DNA from: an uncultured Muribaculaceae bacterium
Lineage (GTDB): Bacteria; Bacteroidota; Bacteroidia; Bacteroidales; Muribaculaceae
Assembly (NCBI GenBank): GCA_910578095.1
Contig: CAJTOZ010000025.1
Coordinates: 1-48,780, forward strand
Length of the DNA stretch: 48,780 nt
Direction: 5' to 3'
In this document: one piece after another, positions 42,142 through 48,704 of the stretch
Position numbering within the stretch: position 1 is the first letter of the stretch
How the letters are laid out: every line of letters begins with the position of its first letter
The notes under the pieces: model-generated
Seen by the model: the letters and a program-made list of their open reading frames with translations, nothing else
The model's database searches: none
Told to the model about the DNA's origin: nothing
Translations under genes and position numbers: made by a program

Positions 42142-44686
42142 AGACTTGTTGAGATTTGACCTGCGCTTTGAAGAAAGCGGTTCTGTGGACGAAGAAACCG
42201 GCGAGGTGCTAATGCGCGTAAGTTCCGACTATCTGCGCGAACCACTATATCGCCTGTGGCACACACTCTATTCTATCTCTGACCGCGATGAACTCGGAAA
42301 GGTACTTGCCGAGAAATTCGGTATAGCAGATGCAGCCGTTGCCGACAATCTGTTCCGCCTGAATTTCCGTGAAGCCGGCTATGGCAATAAATCCGCCAAA
42401 TTCATGTGCAAGCTCATCCCCTACATGGAGCGTGAGGGTCTCTGCTATGCCGACGCCTGCGAGCGCGTAGGCACGCGCCATTCCGAAAGCCTTACCAAGG
42501 GGGAAAACGATAGCCGCGAGCTGCTTGCTCTGATTCCTCAGCTCAAAAAAGGAGAGTTGCGTCAGCCTGTAGTTGAGAAGATACTCAACCAAACCATCAG
42601 TCTGGTAAATGCTGCCATCAGTGAATTCGGCAGCTTCGATGAAATACACGTTGAACTTGCCCGCGAACTGAAAAGAAGCGCCGACGAGCGCAGCTCCGAC
42701 TACGAGCGCAACAACAAGCGCGAGAAAGAGAATAAAGCCTGCATCGAGGCCATCGTTGAGTTGGGATTGCGTCCGAGCGCCAACCGAGTGCGCAAATACC
42801 GCATGTGGAAAGAATCAGAACAAGTGTGCATGTATTGTGGACAACCGGTGGGCGTAAAGGACTTCCTCCTCGGCATTGATGCGGAAAAGGAGCATGTGAT
42901 TCCGCGCTCGATATTCTTCGACGACAGTTTCTCCAACAAAGTGTGCGCGTGCCGCAAATGCAACCATGACAAGGGGCAGGCTACCGGCTATGATTTCATG
43001 GCAGCCCAGGGCGAGGAAAAATTGCAGCAATACATCGACCGTGTTGAGAAACTGCACGAAATGTACAAGTCATCGAAAGGCGAGCGTGGCATTTCCAAGA
43101 CCAAGCACGACCGTCTGCTCACATCGCGTGAAAACATTCCGCAGGATTTCATAGCGCGTGACCTGCGCCTCACACAGTACATCGCGCGCAAGGCCATGGA
43201 GATTCTCCGTCAGGTGTGTCGCGATGTATTCCCCACCACCGGTGCAGTTACGGATTTCTTCCGCCATGCCTGGGGCTACGACGAGATTCTGCATAACATC
43301 AATCGGCCACGCTATTCTGAAGCCGGGCAGACCGATATGATAGAGCGCAACAACCGAAAGGAGGAGCGAATAGAGGGGTGGAACAAGCGTCTCGACCATC
43401 GCCACCATGCCATCGATGCTCTGACCATAGCGCTTACCCGCCACAGCCATGTGCAGCGCCTGAACACTCTTAATGCCGGCGGAGCAGAACTTGGCAATCT
43501 CGACAAATGGGCAGCCGCTCAGCCGCATTTCTCCGTGGCAGCGGTTGCCGATGCCGCAAGACGCACTGCCGTGTCGTTCCGCGCAGGCAAGCGCGTGTCC
43601 ACGCCATCACGCCGCTATATCCGACGCGGCGGCAAGCGTGTGCTTGTGCAGGATGGCCTGTTCACTCCCAAGGGGGCGCTCACGGAAGAATCTGTGTATG
43701 GCATAAACCGCACGCGTTTGCACGCCTGTCCGCTGAAATCAATGTTTGCCGCGCCTGCCTTGATATGCGATGAGCAAGTTCGGAAAGCCGTGGAGCTGCG
43801 CTTGGCAGAATGTGCCTACGATGTAAAAGCAGCAGTGAAATCGTGTAAGAAATCGCCTCTGACACTCCAAGGCACCAAGACCGTGGTCGAGGTCTGTGAC
43901 ATGTGGAAAGAAGACTATGTGATTAGATACAATGTGGAATCAATCACCTATAAGAATATCAACGATGTTGTCGATAATGCTATCCGGAGCATTATAGCCG
44001 ACCGCTTTGCAGAGGTTGGCAACAACGACAAGGCCTTCCAAAAAAGCCTTGCTGAGCGTCCCCTGCTTTCTCCCGGAGGTCAGCCTGTGCGAAAAGTGCG
44101 CTGTTTAACCGGCCTGAAACCCGATTCGATGACCGTAGTCCGTCGTTCAGATGATGGCAACCCCATTGGATTCTCCAAGTATGGCAACAACCATCATGTG
44201 GCTCTGTACATCGCTCCCGATGGCTCTTTGGAAGAATCCATCGTGCCATTTGCCGTTGCCGTAGAGCGCCGCCGTCTCGGGCTTCCAGTCGTGGTCACTA
44301 ATCCTGAAGCGCTTTGGGATACTATCAACAATCGCCGCGATGAACTGCCCGATGAGTTGCTTTCCCGCTTTCCGCTGCCCGACCGCAAGTTCCTCACCTC
44401 CATGCAGGTGAATGAGATGTTCATCATCGGTCTGTCGGACGATGAAATCAACACGGCTATCGCCGCAGGGCGCACAGAGCTGTTGACAGAGCACTTGTAT
44501 AGGGTGCAAAGGCTCTCTTCTGGGGATTATATATTTAGACGACATACTTGCACTATTGCTGATACCACAAAAGAGCAGACGGCTAATAAAAACTACATAC
44601 GCATCCAAAGTGCCGATAAATACAAGGAGCTGAATCCCATAAAAGTAACTGTCGACCGCCTCGGACGCATTCACCGTCAAATCTGA
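42080..44686 (+). CDS. cas9: Cas9, C-terminal reading frame (RuvC-II, HNH, RuvC-III, PAM-interacting part)
   Basis: 868 residues from ATG 42080 (MKGNTTRAAIEKALAG), exactly where the Cas9 homology passes from one frame to the other. It holds RuvC-II (EIHVELARELKRSADERSS near residue 188), the HNH nuclease (CMYCGQPV, then EKEHVIPRSIFFDDSFSNKV and CNHDKGQ, residues about 250-296), and RuvC-III (HRHHAIDALTIALTRHSH near residue 440) with a C-terminal PAM-interacting region. All catalytic residues look present. With the N-terminal frame it makes about 1,235 residues, in the normal range for II-C Cas9. The ATG could be a true restart that makes two chains; homologues tend to have Leu there (from memory). 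Confidence 0.85.
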   Translation: MKGNTTRAAIEKALAGMRGAEDLLRFDLRFEESGSVDEETGEVLMRVSSDYLREPLYRLWHTLYSISDRDELGKVLAEKFGIADAAVADNLFRLNFREAGYGNKSAKFMCKLIPYMEREGLCYADACERVGTRHSESLTKGENDSRELLALIPQLKKGELRQPVVEKILNQTISLVNAAISEFGSFDEIHVELARELKRSADERSSDYERNNKREKENKACIEAIVELGLRPSANRVRKYRMWKESEQVCMYCGQPVGVKDFLLGIDAEKEHVIPRSIFFDDSFSNKVCACRKCNHDKGQATGYDFMAAQGEEKLQQYIDRVEKLHEMYKSSKGERGISKTKHDRLLTSRENIPQDFIARDLRLTQYIARKAMEILRQVCRDVFPTTGAVTDFFRHAWGYDEILHNINRPRYSEAGQTDMIERNNRKEERIEGWNKRLDHRHHAIDALTIALTRHSHVQRLNTLNAGGAELGNLDKWAAAQPHFSVAAVADAARRTAVSFRAGKRVSTPSRRYIRRGGKRVLVQDGLFTPKGALTEESVYGINRTRLHACPLKSMFAAPALICDEQVRKAVELRLAECAYDVKAAVKSCKKSPLTLQGTKTVVEVCDMWKEDYVIRYNVESITYKNINDVVDNAIRSIIADRFAEVGNNDKAFQKSLAERPLLSPGGQPVRKVRCLTGLKPDSMTVVRRSDDGNPIGFSKYGNNHHVALYIAPDGSLEESIVPFAVAVERRRLGLPVVVTNPEALWDTINNRRDELPDELLSRFPLPDRKFLTSMQVNEMFIIGLSDDEINTAIAAGRTELLTEHLYRVQRLSSGDYIFRRHTCTIADTTKEQTANKNYIRIQSADKYKELNPIKVTVDRLGRIHRQI

Positions 44687-44692
44687 ATACGC

Positions 44693-45610
44693 ATGATCAA
44701 GAAAACTCTCTATTTCGGCAATCCGGCACGCCTGAGCGTGGCGCATAGCCAGCTGCGCATAGTGCAGCCTCCGCGACCGCCCGACCAATCGGAAACCGAG
44801 CGAACCATTCCGCTCGAGGATATCGGCCTTGTGGTCATAGACTCTCAGCAAGTAGTAATCACCGCCGCTGTTCTGCAAGGCCTTATGGAGAGCGGTGCTG
44901 CGGTGGTGGTGTGCGACAGCCGCCACTTGCCATCCGGCCTGATGCTGAACATGGAGGGTCACTCCGAGCAGGCAGAGCGCTTCCGGGCGCACCTCGCGGC
45001 AAGCGTGCCGCTCAAAAAGCAATTATGGCAGCAGACAGTAGCCGCTAAAATTCGCAACCAATGTGCGGTACTGGAGGAATACACCGGCGAGCGCGCCGGT
45101 AACATGCGGGCATGGGCCGAACAGGTGCGCAGCGGCGATTCCGACAATCTCGAAGCCCGCGCCGCCGTATACTATTGGCGCCGCATGTTCGAGCGTACGC
45201 ATGCCACTAAGCGCGACCGCAATGGCCCCGAACCCAATTCCCTGCTCAATTATGGCTATGCCATAGTCCGCGCCATCGTGGCTCGTGCTCTTGTTTCTGC
45301 CGGCCTGCATCCCACTCTTGGCATCTTCCACCGCAACAAATACAACGCCTATTGCCTTGCCGACGACATCATGGAACCCTATCGCCCGTATGTCGACCGT
45401 CTCGTTACTCTTCTGTTGGCTGAAAACAAGGATGCCACAATAAAAGATATGGCCGTCAAGCGGCAACTCTTGTCCATTCCCACTCTTGAGGTGCGCATCG
45501 AGGGCACACGCCATCCTCTCATGGTGGCTGCTACAGTCACAGCGGCTTCTGTCTATAAGTGCTTTGCCGGCGAAGCGCGCAAAATCAAATATCCCGACAT
45601 GCAGCCATGA
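44693..45610 (+). CDS. cas1: CRISPR-associated endonuclease Cas1 (type II)
   Basis: 305 residues. Cas1 is the integrase of spacer acquisition. Motifs of the type II family are visible: IPLEDIGLVVIDSQQVVIT near residue 40, then the metal-site segment GPEPNSLLNYGYAIVRAIVARAL near residues 180-202 with the conserved Glu, and GIFHRNKYNAYCLADDIMEPYRPYVDRLV with conserved His and Glu/Asp. It starts 6 bp after cas9 and overlaps cas2 in an ATGA junction, so all three form one operon. No cas4 or csn2 is present, which places the locus in subtype II-C. Confidence 0.96.
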   Translation: MIKKTLYFGNPARLSVAHSQLRIVQPPRPPDQSETERTIPLEDIGLVVIDSQQVVITAAVLQGLMESGAAVVVCDSRHLPSGLMLNMEGHSEQAERFRAHLAASVPLKKQLWQQTVAAKIRNQCAVLEEYTGERAGNMRAWAEQVRSGDSDNLEARAAVYYWRRMFERTHATKRDRNGPEPNSLLNYGYAIVRAIVARALVSAGLHPTLGIFHRNKYNAYCLADDIMEPYRPYVDRLVTLLLAENKDATIKDMAVKRQLLSIPTLEVRIEGTRHPLMVAATVTAASVYKCFAGEARKIKYPDMQP

Positions 45611-45951
45611 AAAGTGTGGCCGACCGGTTCAGCGAGTACAGAATCATGTGGCTGATAGTCTTTTTCGATATGCCCACCGAGACCAAGGCGCAGCGCAAGG
45701 CCTATGCCGATTTTCGCAAGCGCTTGCTCACCGATGGTTTCACCATGTTTCAGTTTTCGCTCTACATCCGTCATTGTCCCTCATGGGAAAGCGCCGAGAT
45801 GCACCGCAAGCGCGTCAAGGCCATAGTACCGCAATGGGGCGAGATTGGCGTTCTCACCGTCACCGACAAGCAATTCGCGCAGATGGAGCTTTACCGGGGC
45901 ATCAAGCGCCCCGCGCCACCTCCCGTTTCAGTCCAGTTGGAACTGTTTTAG
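45607..45951 (+). CDS. cas2: CRISPR-associated endoribonuclease Cas2
   Basis: 114 residues, Cas2 fold: YRIMWLIVFFDMPTETKAQRKAY with the conserved Asp at residue 21, then FRKRLLTDGFTMFQFSLYIRHC and a C-terminal beta strand (PPVSVQLELF). Cas2 dimers bridge two Cas1 dimers during spacer integration. The ATG at 45607 overlaps the stop of cas1, and this start is preferred over an in-frame ATG further upstream inside cas1. A weak stem-loop follows. Confidence 0.95.
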   Translation: MKSVADRFSEYRIMWLIVFFDMPTETKAQRKAYADFRKRLLTDGFTMFQFSLYIRHCPSWESAEMHRKRVKAIVPQWGEIGVLTVTDKQFAQMELYRGIKRPAPPPVSVQLELF

Positions 45952-46148
45952 AATTATTCGCAAAACTTGGCACAATCCGCTCCAAGTAGGCACAAAAGTA
46001 CAAGAAAGCAGAAGAGATAAAAGAGTGATAATCAATAAAATAGTTATCTTTATTCTGTCTTTTTGTCCTTTTGCATCCTCGCTATATCGGGTAATATCGG
46101 CACGAGTCTTTTTTCGGGTGTACAAACAAAAAGAATTACACTCATTGA
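45952..46148. other. Intergenic region after cas2
   Basis: No gene is supported. It is AT-rich compared with the flanks. It contains the weak stem-loop noted at 46009-46064 and otherwise no clear promoter or repeat. The rest of the non-coding gap to the array is covered by the REPIN-like element, the palindrome remnants and the array terminator. Confidence 0.5.
46009..46064 (+). terminator. Possible weak terminator after cas2
   Basis: An imperfect inverted repeat (CAGAAGAGATAA at 46009-46020 against TTATCTTTATTCTG at 46044-46057) is followed by TCTTTTTG. Mismatches make this only a tentative call. Confidence 0.35.
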
Positions 46149-46220
46149 TGTAGGGATGCACCCCGGTGCATCCTAAAAATCAGCATATTAGGATAGGATA
46201 CTCCGGGGAGCATCCCTACA
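46149..46220. repeat. REPIN-like element, second copy of the family
   Basis: TGTAGGGAT...ATCCCTACA ends enclose two hairpins, GATGCACC/GGTGCATC and GATACTCC/GGAGCATC (7 of 8). Architecture and ends match 1678-1749. It lies between cas2 and the array. Confidence 0.72.
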
Positions 46221-46238
46221 ATCATGGTACATTTGTTA

Positions 46239-46329
46239 TAGATGCACCGTAAATTCGGCTTGTTCCCAAATTTTGGGTGCATTTGCGCGAGATTCCATCC
46301 ACAATGTACGAAACATCGCTTTGCGATGT
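46239..46329. repeat. Palindrome remnants related to the REPIN-like family
   Basis: GATGCACC (46239-46246) pairs with GGGTGCAT (46274-46281), and ACATCGC-TTT-GCGATGT (46313-46329) repeats the second hairpin of 1678-1749 with a different loop. These look like fragments of further copies. No gene is supported here. Confidence 0.5.
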
Positions 46330-46379
46330 ATTGGGAGAAAGCGGCTCAATCCATGAGGCTTGGTTTCAGTATTTTGCAC

Positions 46380-46418
46380 AAAAAAACAGAAGCGATTGAA
46401 AATCTCTCCTGTTTTTTT
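46380..46418. terminator. Terminator at the distal end of the CRISPR array
   Basis: AAAAAAACAG (46380-46389)/CTGTTTTTTT (46409-46418): a 10-bp perfect stem with A-run and T-run, usable in either direction. On the minus strand it lies about 50 bp past the last repeat, where it would end the array transcript. Confidence 0.75.
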
Positions 46419-46469
46419 ATTTCTAAAACCACTTGTAACGCATTGTGGCTCAGATAATACTGCACATCC

Positions 46470-46977
46470 GTTGGATTCTACAGTGCAAAGATAAGAAAAA
46501 GTAGGCAAATCACAACCTCTTTTCAGGAAACTTCGACACCTGATTTGTTGGATTCTACAGTGCAAAGATAAGAAAAAGTAGGCAAATCACAACAAATGTT
46601 ATGTTTGATGATGCAAAGATAGGGTTGGATTCTACAGTGCAAAGATAAGAAAAAGTAGGCAAATCACAACATGTGTTATGTTTGATGTTTGATGTTGCAA
46701 GTTGGATTCTACAGTGCAAAGATAAGAAAAAGTAGGCAAATCACAACAAGCGGGGCTATTTCAACGGCCTTAGGCCCGTTGGATTCTACAGTGCAAAGAT
46801 AAGAAAAAGTAGGCAAATCACAACACCTTTGTTGGAATATTCTGATATAGAACAGTTGGATTCTACAGTGCAAAGATAAGAAAAAGTAGGCAAATCACAA
46901 CAGAACAACAAGTCCGAAAAATAGCTGATACGTTGGATTCTACAGTGCAAAGATAAGAAAAGTAGGCAAATCACAAC
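46470..46977 (-). CRISPR. Type II-C CRISPR array: 7 repeats of 47 bp, 6 spacers of 30 bp
   Basis: Repeats begin at 46470, 46547, 46624, 46701, 46778, 46855 and 46932. The first six are identical 47-bp units (plus strand starts GTTGGATTCTACAGTGCAAA and ends GGCAAATCACAAC). The last (46932-46977) lacks one A of the A5 run and is 46 bp. All six spacers are exactly 30 bp. The crRNA strand is the minus strand: the tracrRNA anti-repeat pairs with GTTGTGATTTGCC at the crRNA-sense repeat start, and a terminator lies on the low-coordinate side. In that sense each repeat contains TTG-N19-TATCTTTG, a Bacteroidetes-type promoter, with a predicted start about 9 nt before the spacer. No leader-like region separates the array from the upstream gene. 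Confidence 0.97.
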
Positions 46978-46991
46978 AAGGACAATGCAAT

Positions 46992-47660
46992 TCAGCCTAC
47001 ACCGCCGCCATCGCAGGAGCCATCGCCATCACTCGATGAGTTTCCGCCATCGCTGCTTCCTCCAATGCCAAGTCCTGCAGCAAGTCCGATTCCGAAAGCT
47101 ATCGCATCGGCTGCGTCGCTTCCTCCATAGCTGTTTTTATAATATTCGTCGGCCCCGGCCTCATCATCATCATCATAGTGCGCACGGTCGTAAAGAGACC
47201 AGTCCGGAGCTTCGGGATCGTAAAGCGGATCATCCTCCTTTACATACGGCGCACCATCAGCCGAGAGGCGATAAATATCCGGATACTGCAGCATATGATC
47301 CATTTGAGCTTTATACCATGCCCGGAAAACCTCCCAGTTTTTCAACTCCCATTGAGGATAATTCCGAAAAATCTCGTTAAGTTCTTTAAGATTTTCCTCA
47401 ACTCCATGATACTGCATGATAAAAAGCATGTGCTCTTTTAGCTTTTCTTCATTCGTTTCTAAAGTCGCGAATAAATCCACACCATTGTCATGTCGCCATT
47501 TAATTTGATAGATGCAGGGAACAATCAGAGCCAATGCCCCGGAAACGATACAAGCCATAAAAAACGCCTGAACAGGAGTAGACGGATCAATACTATAAAA
47601 ATAAAGCGAAAGAATGCATGTGGCTACAATAAACACCACCCATGTCAAAATTTTCTTCAT
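46992..47660 (-). CDS. Small membrane protein with two N-terminal helices and Gly/Asp-rich tail, function unknown
   Basis: 222 residues. Two membrane helices at the start (KKILTWVVFIVATCILSLYFYS and AFFMACIVSGALALIVPCIY), then a soluble domain with YHGVEENLKELNEIFRNYP, acidic stretches (DDDDEAGADEYY) and a C-terminal Gly/Ser/Asp-rich tail (GGSSDGGNSSSDGDG). I do not recognise the family. It overlaps the RHH-like gene upstream by 4 bp (ATGA), so it is translated with it. It ends just 14 bp before the first CRISPR repeat in the array's direction of transcription, so its mRNA may read into the array. Confidence 0.75.
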   Translation of the reverse strand: MKKILTWVVFIVATCILSLYFYSIDPSTPVQAFFMACIVSGALALIVPCIYQIKWRHDNGVDLFATLETNEEKLKEHMLFIMQYHGVEENLKELNEIFRNYPQWELKNWEVFRAWYKAQMDHMLQYPDIYRLSADGAPYVKEDDPLYDPEAPDWSLYDRAHYDDDDEAGADEYYKNSYGGSDAADAIAFGIGLAAGLGIGGSSDGGNSSSDGDGSCDGGGVG

Positions 47661-47845
47661 CGTTCAAGCCCTTTCGTTAAAAATTCGGTAATGAGTTGAG
47701 AGGTCGAAACCTTTCGGCGGACGGCCTCGTCTTTAATCAGGTCAACAAGCCATACGGGAACCCGGGCCGAAATTTTCGCCCTTAGCCCGTCAGTTGCCTT
47801 TCTTCCGGCGCCCTCGCGTGCGCCTCCGCTGCCTATTCCTCCCAT
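47657..47845 (-). CDS. Small ribbon-helix-helix-like protein
   Basis: 62 residues. It starts MGGIGSGGAREGAGRKATDG (a Gly-rich opening seen in small phage and mobile-element DNA-binding proteins), followed by ISARVPVWLVDLIKDEAVRRKVSTSQLITEFLTKGLER, which fits a ribbon-helix-helix fold: one strand and two helices. Such proteins often repress their own operon; here the partner is the membrane protein gene that overlaps it by 4 bp. A full promoter lies just upstream. Confidence 0.72.
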   Translation of the reverse strand: MGGIGSGGAREGAGRKATDGLRAKISARVPVWLVDLIKDEAVRRKVSTSQLITEFLTKGLER

Positions 47846-47862
47846 AGTTCATTGGTTTTCTG

Positions 47863-47893
47863 CAAATTTAGTATTTTGTCGGACATTTTCAAA
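47863..47893 (-). promoter_or_regulatory. Promoter for the RHH-like/membrane protein operon
   Basis: On the minus strand TTTG (47893-47890), exactly 19 bp, TAAATTTG (47870-47863). It is 18 bp before the ATG at 47845, so the RHH-like protein could bind near its own promoter. Confidence 0.75.
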
Positions 47894-47946
47894 ATAAATA
47901 TGTTATCAAACATATACTCCTCGGACGTGTGGTCCGGGGGGCTTTC

Positions 47947-48220
47947 TTATAGCGATGCCGTGGGCACATCGTTGGCTGCTGCATCAGCACCCGGCGGTGA
48001 TGCAAGCGTGGCGATGTCGCGGCGCAGCAACTGGAGCGCGCAGGCGCGAGAGCGTGGAGGCATCGTCGGCATCATCGCTGTCTATGTCCAGGATCAGCGC
48101 ACGTGTCAGCGCATCGAGCGTATCAATGTAGGCGCGCGCCACATCCGCCTCGTTCTGAAGAGTGTCGAGCACATCGACAACGGCGTCAGAAATCTGCGCA
48201 CCGGCAATTTCTACTCTCAT
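47947..48220 (-). pseudogene. Small accessory protein, apparently frameshifted near its C-terminus
   Basis: The frame from ATG 48220 gives MRVEIAGAQISDAVVDVLDTL..LDALTRALILDIDSDDADDASTLSRLRA and then an unrelated tail, ending at 47984. A +1 step near 48044 restores a helical, family-like end (LQLLRRDIATLASPPG) that stops at 47947. Small Bacteroidetes mobile-element proteins of similar sequence end in LQLIRADIATLA (from memory). So the gene has one extra base, or lost two, or the sequence has an error. It overlaps the upstream 84-residue gene by 4 bp. Function unknown. Confidence 0.6.
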
Positions 48221-48471
48221 GCCTCACCTCCTTTCTTGCTGCAGATTGCCTCGGCGTCGGCGCTCAGGGTGGGCACCAGTGCCGGGAGGGCAGCGCCGGC
48301 GCATGCGGCACATGCGCGCGGCCATCCGGCCACGGCACAGAAGAACGAGGCGGCGCAGAGCGCTGCCAGGGCCACGAGTTCGGAAGCGATGAGGTTGAAC
48401 ACTCGCCGCAGCAGCTGCGTGCGGCGCATGCAGCCTGCGGCCGCGCTTTCGATGGTGATTGTGGTTTTCAT
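48217..48471 (-). CDS. Small accessory protein with a hydrophobic Ala/Cys-rich centre, function unknown
   Basis: 84 residues from ATG 48471 (MKTTITIESAAAGCMRRTQLL). It has a helical basic start, then a hydrophobic segment (LVALAALCAASFFCAVAGW) likely to be a membrane helix, and a Cys-containing Ala-rich stretch. Not recognised by name; small proteins of this look occur in Bacteroidetes mobile elements (from memory). It overlaps the next gene by 4 bp (ATGA). Its start codon follows GCGTTACA by two bases, which is part of a possible switch in the roughly 200-nt leader. Confidence 0.7.
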   Translation of the reverse strand: MKTTITIESAAAGCMRRTQLLRRVFNLIASELVALAALCAASFFCAVAGWPRACAACAGAALPALVPTLSADAEAICSKKGGEA

Positions 48472-48669
48472 TTTGTAACGCTTTAAAATGAAATAGAACA
48501 ACATGTAGATATACGGAAAGAGCTCCGCTCCCCGTTGCGTTACACCTTCGACAGGCAGCGGGCGCATTAACGCACCGCACGGGACGGAACTCTATATCAT
48601 CAGCGGCAGGACATAAAAAATGCCCGCTGTGTATTTGGGCGGACTGGCCGCCTGTCGAATATGTAACGC
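48472..48669 (-). promoter_or_regulatory. Structured 5' leader RNA, possible cis-regulatory switch
   Basis: On the minus strand the predicted transcript starts with GCGTTACA (48669-48662) followed by TTCGACAGGC. This pairs with GCCTGTCGAA followed by TGTAACGC (to 48537) about 120 nt downstream, forming a long closing stem (about 18 of 20 positions). Inside lie GC-rich hairpins (for example CAGCGGGCA/TGCCGCTG). A second GCGTTACA (48481-48474) lies two bases before the start codon, so the middle TGTAACGC (48544-48537) can pair with either copy. This layout fits a leader that switches between closing a domain and masking the start site. It matches no RNA class I recognise. Confidence 0.6.
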
Positions 48670-48673
48670 ACTG

Positions 48674-48704
48674 CAAAGGTACTCAGAATTTCGGAATCTG
48701 CAAA
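48674..48704 (-). promoter_or_regulatory. Promoter of the structured leader/accessory gene pair
   Basis: On the minus strand TTTG (48704-48701), exactly 19 bp, TACCTTTG (48681-48674). Predicted start about 48669, the first base of the leader's closing stem. Confidence 0.8.

Noticed and set aside
46748..46780. Hairpin across spacer 4 and the next repeat (CAACGG/CCGTTG)
   Set aside because: Probably reflects a palindromic protospacer; too short and not repeated in other spacers.
46236..46974. Short minus-strand frames within the array region
   Set aside because: They translate CRISPR repeats (recurring CRIQ..FSYLCTVESN pattern) and are not genes.
48103..48486. Plus-strand frames opposite the small accessory genes
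   Set aside because: Antisense to genes with ATGA coupling and a consensus promoter; no recognisable features.
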